Shown here: positions 56,101-64,000 of the stretch, one piece after another
Position numbering within the stretch: position 1 is the first letter of the stretch
Layout of the letters: every line of letters begins with the position of its first letter
Source: Phoronis australis
Taxonomy: Eukaryota; Phoronida; Phoronidae
Direction: 5' to 3'
Length of the DNA: 64,000 nucleotides
Assembly (NCBI GenBank): GCA_002633005.1
Contig: NMRA01000031.1
Span: 1,380,858-1,444,857 of the forward strand
The notes under the pieces: model-generated
What the model was told of the DNA's origin: nothing
Database searches by the model: none
The model's input: the letters and a program-made list of their open reading frames with translations, nothing else
Made by a program: the position numbers and the translations under genes

Positions 56101-59021
56101 CCTTGAGGCTGTCTATTCGGATGAGTTGTGATCCAGTGTTGTAGTTTTCAAATCGAGCATAACTCCATTGCTTCATTTTCATTTTGACATTTTTGTTCAA
56201 CAAGCGATACTTTTGAGCTACGGTTCTAGACAACCAGCGATTTCCCCGGCAAGAACAGCAAACCGCACCGACCCGCGGCCGTGGCCGGATACCNGTGACA
56301 CATTTTTACGGAGTTCGCCGGAATATCACGAGTAATTTAAAGTTATAGCAATTTTGAAATTTTCTGCAGTATAATATAAAAATGAAAACTAACGGTATAT
56401 TGCAGCCATTTAGGTCTAAATCATTCCAAAAATGACGTACTTTTTATTCAAAAGCTGAATATTTCTATGATACTATTAATAAAAAACATTGAAAACTAAG
56501 TACACCAACAACCTTTATTTCAAAAAAAATTAACCAAAACAATGCCTTGTACTTCATGAATAGCAATTATAGTCTGCCATTGCTTTAATGACTTCAAGGC
56601 AGCGTCCAATCATTGCGCAGAAGGTATTTCCCATAACCAAGCCTCAAATGGCTAAACCGATCAGCGAAACCTTGAGGCTGTCTATTCGGATGAGTTGTGA
56701 TCCAGTGTTGTAGTTTTCAAATCGAGCATAACTCCATTGCTTCATTTTCATTTTGACATTTTTGTTCAACAAGCGATACTTTTGAGCTACGGTTCTAGAC
56801 AACCAGCGATTTCCCCGGCAAGAACAGCAAACCGCACCGACCCGCGGCCGTGGCCGGATACCGGAAATGATCTGGCCTCTGATATCTTTTCATCTCCAGA
56901 CTTAGTACCACTTTCGACAACCTATTAAACTACATGCCAGGAGTTTTTCAACAAGACATTTTTGGGGGTGTTATAATATTACTGTATTTTAAGGAAAAAG
57001 TAACATTTGGTTTCTGAGTGTTTGTTCTGCAATTATAAATAAAAAGTTTAGACCATAACTAGCAAGTGTGTTCACATGGCTTTCGAAAAACTACTCGTAT
57101 CTGCGTAGTTTAGTGTGTGTGTTTGTGTTCGCATAAATTTACACACTGAATTAAAAATCAATTTTTTAAACCTGTCAATGAGATATGCGAAATGGTTACT
57201 ATTTATGAATAAAACCGTTTATCGTTTGCTTCTGTGGTATAATCATACACCATCAAGAACTGACGAAGGGCTTTCTAATGATATGATTCTTACGCAATTC
57301 GGTTGAAAAACGGTGGAGAAGCGAAATTAAAGTTTTAGTGACAGTAAGTACCATAGGAATATCCAACATCGGAACAAACGAATGCAAACAAATGCCACGC
57401 ATGCGCAGCGCAACCTCAGCAGAGCGAGATTGGAGGGCAGAATTCAGTGACCTCGCAAGCAATCTTCCCAAAATCAGGTGTTCTTATTTAAAATACACGG
57501 CAATATCTCACGTAATCTCGCAAAGTATTGCTTTTTAACGAGGTCCTAGCGTTACTGAACAGCTGTCTGGGTTGGAGTCAGGGGCGGATCCAGGATTCTG
57601 AGTTAGAGGGGGAGGGGGGGCCAGGGCAAAGGACTAACCAGAATTTCGGCACATGCGCACGCCCAGCCTAAAATGTACGGATGCAGGGGCCTCGATTTTT
57701 TGGGTTTGCGGACCTTATTACTAAAAAGAAACGATTAAGGGGGTTGGTTCACGGCCTATGCATTGTGCATTCGCCCCCCCCCCGAGCCACCCTGGATGTG
57801 CGCATATGCTAGTCAGTGAATTCGCAATTCGCACCCCGAACTACATGATATCTAGGAGAATTTTAGGGGGGGGGGCATGGGGTACTATGACTAAACCCGT
57901 TACGCACAGGTAGAAACGTGCTTCAGATAAATGTACCATTGTTTGTCAGAAAACATTGACGTCACTAAGCACATAGTTGCACTAGTTGCATTCTGTGTCA
58001 CTAGAACACCGACTGTTGACGCACGGTTACACATGAGTACGCATATCTGACCCCGCGCATGAATGAAAACTCTTGACCGCGACCACGGGTAACTGAGGAC
58101 CGGAAGAACTCAGCGGTGTCGCGAGGCGTACGTGACCATTTGTTTTCTGTTAATAGTGTTTTAAACCAGCGAGCGAATAGAAATGTCAGCCCATGTGTAT
58201 TGACACATGTTGACAAATCGGTCAGCATAATTGTGTTCATACATCTGTTTATCAGCTAGCTATTTTGGCCTTGACCCACATAGCGAAGTGAATGAGGGTA
58301 GATGATAGTAAACAAAAGTACAAAGTCATCACTGCATAAGATAAACGAGAGGTTTGATCGGTATGTAGGTACAACATAAGTCACCCTGCCAATGTCTCCT
58401 CAGGCCTATTTCTCTAAACGACTATTGAGTTTTGTCTTTAGCCAAAAGTCAGATAACTGATTTTGAATAGTCATTAGTTGATTTTTTTGTTTTGTTTTGC
58501 ACTTATCGAAAAGTTTTGTCTATTGTCTAATCGAGTTGTAGACAAATTTTCTTTCAGCCTTAGGCTGCTTTCCTAAACAGACTAAGTCATCCCTACGTAA
58601 ACTAGTTTTTAGCCACAAGTCAAAATCCAAAAGCCAACAGGCTCCTCGAGAATCAGGCAGTAGGTTCCAAATAATGGGGAGGCGCCCCGGCAACTAGTCA
58701 TTTTTTGAGGGGCGAGAATAAAATTACCACCGGAATCAAAATTTCCTAGAAATTAACTTTGATGAAATCGACAAAAAGTCCCAACAGTGTATATACCCAT
58801 ACCACCAGCGGTACGCAATCACTGTCAACACTCGTCCAAACACGGATCTTCAATCCCAAATAACATAATTTATATCGGAGACACCAGTCAATTAATTACA
58901 CAATTTTAGCATTGAAACAGTGGAAACAATACCTTACAGCCTTCGCAGGCATGGACGCCGTAATGAAAACCGCTTGCTTTGTCACCGCACACTCGACACA
59001 AAACAGTGTTACCGTCGAATT
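46116..59021 (-). CDS. E75: E75/Rev-erb-type nuclear receptor (10 exons)
   Basis: A ligand-regulated transcription factor of the NR1D/NR1E group, acting in the nucleus on AGGTCA-type sites; known relatives bind haem and sense NO or redox state. In order: first zinc finger ([19 protein letters not shown]-box EGCK), second finger ([20 protein letters not shown]), [15 protein letters not shown] box [13 protein letters not shown], a linker, and an LBD with [49 protein letters not shown] and [17 protein letters not shown] tail of about 450 residues follows. IQYRPC and VPKKEKEKI are closer to E75 than to Rev-erb. All nine introns are GT-AG with compatible phases. The N-terminal exon(s) upstream of the first finger are not identified. 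The LBD ends without an AF-2 helix, as in Rev-erb. Confidence 0.93.
47394..47772 (-). CDS. E75: E75 exon: C-terminal tail, first part
   Basis: Acceptor GGGTTACAG. One base completes glycine, then [19 protein letters not shown] and onward through [19 protein letters not shown] to [10 protein letters not shown], donor AGT before GTAAGT. Ser/Pro-rich and probably disordered. Confidence 0.85.
48477..48597 (-). CDS. E75: E75 exon: LBD helix 11 with haem-ligand histidine
   Basis: Acceptor TTTTCCTTTAG, then (D)[20 protein letters not shown] and [19 protein letters not shown], donor GG before GTAAGA. The histidine of TLHSE is at the position of the haem-coordinating His of Rev-erb-beta (MHSEE). No helix 12 follows. 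Confidence 0.92.
48817..48909 (-). CDS. E75: E75 exon: LBD helices 9-10
   Basis: Acceptor GTTTGTTCTAG, then (D)[19 protein letters not shown] and [11 protein letters not shown] plus one base, donor before GTAATG. Confidence 0.92.
49426..49546 (-). CDS. E75: E75 exon: LBD helices 7-8
   Basis: Acceptor TTTTTTCCAG, then [19 protein letters not shown] and [20 protein letters not shown] plus P and one base, donor before GTACGA. Corresponds to the MFEFSEKLNALQLSDEEMSL-type segment of Rev-erb. Confidence 0.92.
50852..50883. repeat. Perfect 32-bp palindrome
   Basis: 15-base arms TATGCACCCACATAT and ATATGTGGGTGCATA around a central AA, in an E75 intron, about 150 bp downstream (minus strand) of the exon ending at 51034. 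Confidence 0.9.
51034..51285 (-). CDS. E75: E75 exon: LBD helices 1-5
   Basis: Acceptor TCTATTACAG, 84 whole codons, donor TTG before GTACGT. Encodes [13 protein letters not shown], then [39 protein letters not shown] and [15 protein letters not shown], matching the nuclear receptor signature between helices 3 and 5. The Cys of YCPL is in the place of the cysteine haem ligand of Rev-erb-beta (inference by position). Confidence 0.93.
51287..51464 (-). other. Short E75 intron
   Basis: The 179-bp intron between the hinge and first LBD exons contains an open frame extending the hinge exon. Retention would give a receptor lacking the LBD, ending at a stop near 51363. Confidence 0.5.
51465..51700 (-). 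CDS. E75: E75 exon: T/A box and hinge
   Basis: Acceptor TTATCGTAG, then (A)[19 protein letters not shown] and [15 protein letters not shown]. It continues through [20 protein letters not shown] to KCPNG, donor GGA before GTATAC, phase 0. The frame stays open beyond the donor to 51363, so the donor was chosen by phase fit and homology; moderately sure of this end. Confidence 0.85.
52323..52360 (-). CDS. E75: E75 micro-exon [12 protein letters not shown]
   Basis: 38 bases between CTCTTACAG and GTAAGCC. One base completes arginine, 12 codons give [12 protein letters not shown], and a final G joins CC of the next exon to give Ala. It is too short to appear in ORF scans. Confidence 0.93.
52905..52985 (+). 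mobile_element. 3' tail of a non-LTR retrotransposon
   Basis: CCTCTTGGAAAGCAGTGCTA, TCACTGAAGAGGCCACCCTC, TTTTAAATATCACAAT and (AATA)n; same tail as 26410-26500. AT-rich sequence back to about 52560 may belong to it, but no reverse transcriptase was recognised. Confidence 0.6.
55181..55287 (-). CDS. E75: E75 exon: second zinc finger
   Basis: Acceptor CTTCGCAG, then [20 protein letters not shown] and [15 protein letters not shown] plus two bases of an arginine codon, donor before GTACCG. The N-box/D-box cysteines are complete. Confidence 0.95.
55644..56112. mobile_element. MULE-like foldback element, E75 intron copy
   Basis: Inverted ends of about 55 bp: AGCCTCAAAATGGCGCTGAT with GGTTTAGCCATTTG at the left, and AATGGCTAAACCGATCAGCG with CTTGAGGCT at the right. 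Same family as 59665-60132. A duplicate of its right part follows the N at 56294. Confidence 0.7.
55728..56293. repeat. N-joined duplication, first copy
   Basis: 566 bp from GTGACACATTTTTACGG to GTGGCCGGATACC, ending at the single N at 56294 and nearly identical to 56295-56862. Looks like unmerged overlapping contig ends. Confidence 0.9.
56295..56862. repeat. N-joined duplication, second copy
   Basis: 568 bp with only a few differences (for example TTCTGCAGTA for TTCTGCCGTA and one-base length changes). Unique sequence continues after GGATACC. Confidence 0.9.
57579..57880 (+). mobile_element. hAT-like CAGGGGCGGATCC element, expanded or nested copy
   Basis: Left end CAGGGGCGGATCCAGGATTC and GACTAACCAGAATTTCGGC as in the other copies. 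About 150 bp of extra sequence precedes the family blocks CACCCCGAACTACATG and GAGAATTTTAGGGGG. The right terminal repeat is not visible. Confidence 0.5.
58933..59021 (-). CDS. E75: E75 exon: first zinc finger
   Basis: Acceptor TTTTTTTTCAG, then [19 protein letters not shown] and [11 protein letters not shown], donor AAG before GTATTG. All four zinc-binding cysteines and the P-box are intact. The acceptor proves at least one more upstream exon. Confidence 0.95.
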
Positions 59022-59664
59022 CTGAAAAAAAAGAAATCTTTTCACATTGCTGCATACTTGAGAATACTTTCGCAAACATACCAGTAACCTAGGCCTACCC
59101 AGGGGCCAGGGGGCATTCGAAACCTCACTTTTGTATCGTGTAATGTATTACGTATAATGTAGTCATTGTCTGTCCACTTTAATCACGGTGCCGAATGATT
59201 GCAACTGCAACCAGAGTAAGCACAGAACGAGTAGCTCACAAATCACTCAAACCCGGGGGACAAGTTGTCTTACACATCATGCGTAAGTGGTACAACCGGA
59301 AATTCAAAATCAAGACCAACGCGATACTTCGGCAACTCAGACAATGAGCAGCCGAGACAATATCAAACCATGTAAAACTACCGGAGATAATACCACTTTC
59401 AGCCACTTCACTTCCCACGTATTGTCATACAGAACGCATGTTGTCACCAAGCAGAAATTAAATGGCGATTGCGACTATATGAGCCGTAAACAGCGACAAA
59501 TGCTGTCACATGAACGACAATATGTGTCGGGTACGACAATATGTGCACTGAACACCGGGACGTATTGTCACCCCCAATTGTGGAGAGATCGTCAGCTTAC
59601 CAGCGCTTTCATATATATGTAAGAGGTCCATGAAATTGTAACGAGGTTGTAGCAAGTTGCACGG
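59022..59664. other. Upstream intron side of E75; no exon recognised
   Basis: Expected to be intron 5' of the first-finger exon. The plus-strand frame 59287-59622 has no recognisable motif or splice support. Confidence 0.35.
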
Positions 59665-60132
59665 CAGCTTCGTCCCCAAGCCTCAAGATTGCGCTGATCG
59701 CTTTAGCCATTTGAGGCTTGGTGATGAGAAATGAAATGTCAGAATTCAGACACATTTTTACAGAAATCGCCAGAATATCACGAGTAATATAGTTATATCA
59801 ACTTTGAAATTTTCTGAAGTATAATAAAAATGTAAACGATATATTGCAGCAATTTAGGACTAAATTAGTGCAAAAATGATGTACTTTGATTCGAAAACAG
59901 ATTAATTTTTATGATACTAATTAAAAAGTACGCCAACAAACTTTATTTCAAACAATAACCAAAACAATGCCTTCCGCTTCACGAATGGCAGCAACAACGC
60001 CTATGAAAATAATTAAAATCTGCATCTGTTTTAATGACGTCAAGTCAGCGGCCAATCATTGTGCAGAAATTAATTCCCGTAACCAAGCCTCAAAACCGAT
60101 CAGCGCCATCTTGAGGCTTGGGAACGAGGCTG
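59665..60132. mobile_element. MULE-like foldback element with 9-bp target duplication
   Basis: 468 bp flanked by identical GTTGCACGG at 59656-59664 and 60133-60141. Ends CAGCTTCGTCCCCAAGCC and GGCTTGGGAACGAGGCTG are inverted. Each terminal repeat is itself partly self-complementary (CCAAGCCTCAA near TTGAGGCTTGG). Interior AT-rich and non-coding. A 9-bp duplication with long inverted repeats fits Mutator-like elements. Confidence 0.8.
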
Positions 60133-61745
60133 GTTGCACGGGGGAAAGATCCCAGGAGATTGTAGCCTATTCCATATAACTCTAGTTCTATGCCCACTTC
60201 AACCTCCAGCGTGCAGTCAGCTTCGCTTTAACAGCGCTGTTTACGTCGACGCTCCGCTCAGACCGGAGATAAGTCAATATGAATGGTCCTTAGACGAAAA
60301 TACAGTCAATTGCCTGGCTGTATTGGCTTCCTTAATACACCAACCCCGAGTTGGCGACATGTCCCTACCAACCCCTACAATGGAAGAGCCCGGCACTAAC
60401 ATTGCAACGTAAACAACTTTACCGTGACATAGGCGGATCCAGAAAAGGTTTACAGGCCCCCCTTTGAGCCAAAACGGCAAACAAAAACCATAGGAAATAG
60501 ACAACTTATATTTTTTCATTTCTATAACCCGGAAGCACAAATCTGCGCCAAATGGAGACTGAAGTAAAATCTGCTATTTCTTGATTAAGGTCGTAAACCC
60601 AGATGTTTCTCCAATCACAGTGAACAGCATCAAATCCTCAGGCCGACAACCGATTGTAGTCTCAGCCGACTCCCCAAACACTATGCCACTACCTTCAGGC
60701 TATTCATCGACAAGTCCGTTTTATGCGAGGACGTTGTCAAAGATGAAGTGCGCGTAAACACATCTTCTGGCGACGAATAAGGGTAAAGAATAGATGTATA
60801 AATCTTCAAGAAATCTAATGCGAATACTATTGGCTATGTGGTAATGGTGGGTTGCAATGCGATTTTGACGACAAATGGAACAAGGTATTAGGTTTTATAA
60901 GAGCGAGAACACGGCATGCAATTAGCACCTTGTTTGAAATTTTGCTTGGGGAGAACCCTGACATAATTCATCAACACAGACAAATACTATTCCGTTAATG
61001 TCAGACTGAAATCAGACTACTACATTGTGCATACCATTAGAAGATTAATGTTTGAAATGCCGACAACAGAAACAAAAATACCCATTATAATCAATGCTGA
61101 CGTTAATTTTGTTCTATGCAGAGTTTCGGACGAATCGTAAGTGCACTAGCCAACAGGGTTTGAACTCATAAAAGGTTTAAAGCACCACAAAACTGAAAGA
61201 AAATTCTATAGCTGTGGAGATGTTTTTCGATCCAACTAACGAACCTTCGGCTACAGTACGCCAATGAAGTTATGAAGCACATGACAAGTTCAGTACGATT
61301 TTCCTGACGATGCTCGGCAGACGAAGCAAAACGTCGACAAAAATCCCTGGCATGCGCTCGTTATGTTAACCCTCTTATCAAAAAATTCAAATCAGAAACG
61401 GCAAAGCCATGGCATACCTAGATATCCACGCATGTCTCTGCTACGTGTATTCCCACTTGACGTAAATCTGCGACTGAACAAATGGGGGTAACTCGCGTCC
61501 ATAAAAGTAGCCACAGACATTAAGCGATATAAATCATGTTCACAGACGCAGCGATCTCTCTACAACAACAAGTTCACGAACGGGTCAGGTGAAAAAACTA
61601 CTCCGTCACCGTTCTTGACCGTCATCGTCATCACAAGTGATCAATTATGACAAGGATGAAGTTTGAGTAGTCAACCATAAACGAGTCAAAACAAGGTAAT
61701 ACCGAGCTTGAGTAACAGACCGACATTACTAGTCACCCATGTTCT
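60133..61745. other. No gene recognised
   Basis: Contains a decayed GGCGGATCCAGAAAAGG end near 60432. No supported exon; the E75 5' exon, if in the window, was not found here. Confidence 0.35.
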
Positions 61746-63004
61746 GGGCCCGGTCTCCAATCTCCGTACTCAGACTCATACTCATACTCGAGATTTCATA
61801 CTCAAAATCGTGCTCACTGGAGTCGTACTCAAAAAAGCGTATCTAATGTCGTATTTCGAGTAAACTCCAAACGTACCCAAATCTGACACTCATACTCGAG
61901 TTGCTATGGAACTCTTTATGATGTGAAATCCTAAATCAGGCAAAGCCGCGCTGATTCATCGCTCCCTATTGGAATAGACCACCCCAGGAACTAGGCCTAC
62001 ATTATCGTCTGCTGTCGCTACAACTACAAGAGTATGTCTATAACGTGGAATTCTGAGTGTTCTGTAACTGTTATTCATTTTTTAGTTTCAATAAATATTC
62101 TTATGCCATTTCTTTGATACATTTGGCAATTATTAAATTTTACTTCTTGAGTTCCTCACCCAGTCCCGAAAATGTCTTAAGAAATATGTAACAGCTTATC
62201 ACATCACATCTCTGTTGCTAATTTAGTCTTGACTTAAAACCCATTGCTGTGTAGGCCTACGCTGATGTCAAACTTTGATACTGTATCTTTGTATTTTACT
62301 GGGATGTATCAAGTGAGTTGACATTTGGCACGTGAGTTAAAAAACAATACTTGTGGCAGTGAACGGAACGAGACGTCTACTTAGAAATCGGCAAACAAAA
62401 TCTGGAATTCCATTTGGGGATTGAGGAATTAAAGATGACTAAGTTATGATGAGAAATGTACCTGACAGGGAAGCGAACTGTTTTTAACTTCCCTCCCCTC
62501 CTCGTCTTTTGGAAACCCTACAAAACGTAGGCACACATACCGAAATAATGGCAGCACAAACTTCTCACAAGTGATACGGCGGGTTAATAAGGTGAAGAAT
62601 AAGAAGATTTAAGATGAAAACTATTATCTCTGAACTGAAATTGAAGTGCTGAGATACGGTAAGAGGACTTATTTTTTTAGATTTGCTGTGTTTCTTGGTC
62701 CCCTTTCGATATTTTGTTCTCTGGCTCGTATTTATTTTTGAGTACGATTTCAAGCACACTGCCATACCAAACTTGAAATCTGAGCATAGACTCCGAATTT
62801 TTACTCAAAATCGTACTCGAAATATAGACGAGGTACACTTCAGTTCGAGTACACTCGAAAACTGAGTACGTGCTCGAAATTTCGAGTACAGAATTTTCGA
62901 GTATGACATTGAATACACCAAAGCTGAATCTGTACTCGAGTTGAGTATGAAGTGTGAGTTTGAGCATGATTCGAGTCTGAGTACGGAGATTGGAGACCGG
63001 GCCC
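61746..63004. mobile_element. 1.26-kb element with GGGCCCGGTCTCC inverted ends and TACTCG subrepeats
   Basis: GGGCCCGGTCTCCAATCTCC at the left is exactly inverted at 62985-63004. The inverted terminal regions continue inward through CGTACTCAGACTC and then degenerate arrays of TACTCG/TACTCA words (61785-61910, 62805-62970). The centre is AT-rich and non-coding. No target duplication was recognised. Confidence 0.75.
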
Positions 63005-64000
63005 TGGTTATAGTTCAATAGCTGAGCTCGGAGCCGTCTCCGAATAGAATAATCTAGCCAAAATCACAAGCTCTCATTAAAAATACATGGCAATATCTCG
63101 CGGAATCTAGTGAGATCTTACTTTTCTAATGAGGTGCTGGTGTTAATTAACTCTCAGGTTGTACCATAAACCTCACATATACGCCCCCGGAGATTATGCT
63201 CCTTACATGACTTGGGACAGATTATGAAGCAATAAACTCAGACTTCGGAGTAAATAAGTCTTCATATTGACCTCGTATACCTTCAATGACAGCTGCTATG
63301 ACAACGACATTTTAATTCCTTTTAAAAACTTTTGGTGAATTAATGGAGCTCTCACAATGATTCGATTTCGGAGTATTCCTGTTCTAAAGCCACTTCTTTG
63401 CCTCTGTGCCACTGGACGACTCCGAACTAGTGTGACCCATGATTGGTCTTAGAAATGACGTCAAGTAACATAGCAACTAAGGCTGACCCTCCCAACATGA
63501 ACAAAGAGACCCGGGCAGGGTTCAGTAACGCCAAAGATTTTATAGTTACCAAATCTTGGGATATAGTATCTTTGCGAGAGTTAGGACCTCGCTAAAAAGC
63601 AAGACTTCGCGAGATTACGTGAGACATTGTCGCGCGAACACGTGATTTTGGCAAGAATATTGTAGTCGCGAGACAGCTACTGAACCGTATACTGAGACAT
63701 CTTGAACTTATAGTTTTGGCGAATATTATTAACAACAAAATCTGTTGTTTTGTGATCTTATAAATTGACAATTCTCACCACGTTGTCTGCCAAACATTCG
63801 ACGAAATCTAGGCCGGTGACTTCACGAAAAACGTTTAACTTGAACTGCTCTGCCAAAGACCTTTAGTCTCGAGGTCTGACCACATCAGCATTATTTTGAG
63901 TTGATGTACATCTCTAAAACGAGAGTTGCTTTACTATACTATGCTACAATCTGATATCTATGCGTATTTCAGTATTTCAAATCGTCTCTTATTTTTGTCA
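63005..64000. other. No gene recognised
   Basis: No supported exon. AAAAATACATGGCAATATCTC with ATGAGGTGCTGGTGTTA near 63080-63145 resembles AAAATACACGGCAATATCTC with ACGAGGTCCTAGCGTTA near 57490-57555, and CTCGCTAAAAAGCAAG... near 63590 is the inverse, so another dispersed repeat is present. Confidence 0.4.

Overview
The window is nuclear DNA of an animal. It has intron-rich genes with canonical GT-AG splice sites, dense small DNA transposons with terminal inverted repeats, minisatellites and retrotransposon debris. The nuclear receptor on the right resembles protostome E75 more than vertebrate Rev-erb, so I favour a protostome, probably lophotrochozoan, invertebrate. The species was not determined. 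Isolated single Ns and two N-joined direct duplications point to a draft assembly of a heterozygous genome.

Three minus-strand genes are supported by splice sites whose phases agree. (1) 11048-20816 is an ISPD/CRPPA cytidylyltransferase gene. Eight exons were located and one internal exon (expected at 17931-20658) was not found. (2) 27718-29325 holds the last two exons of an unrecognised multi-pass membrane protein. (3) 46116-59021 is an E75/Rev-erb-type nuclear receptor: ten exons covering both zinc fingers, the T/A box, the whole ligand-binding domain and a long C-terminal tail, with a possible further exon at 43208-43295. A weak plus-strand terminal exon with AATAAA lies at 9047-9223, convergent to ISPD.

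Between the genes lie mobile elements. 22273-25887 is a decayed Ty3/Gypsy-type LTR element interrupted by a small hAT-like element. 32129-42831 contains two near-identical copies of one locus placed head to tail around a single N, most likely two haplotypes placed in series. Only the second copy carries a 1,687-bp TTAA-flanked element (38770-40456) with about 147-bp inverted ends, an antisense THAP-domain ORF and a sense ORF resembling the P2X7 C-terminal domain. The first copy keeps the empty TTAA site. A second, smaller N-joined duplication is at 55728-56862. Foldback elements, minisatellites and non-LTR retrotransposon tails fill much of the rest.

The most notable points are the TTAA element with its filled and empty alleles, a 26-bp minisatellite in ISPD whose unit matches the neighbouring 3' splice site, the nearly complete E75 gene with both presumptive haem ligands, and CTCF-like motifs clustered in a repeat-rich E75 intron. 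No tools were available, so family assignments rest on motif recognition by eye.
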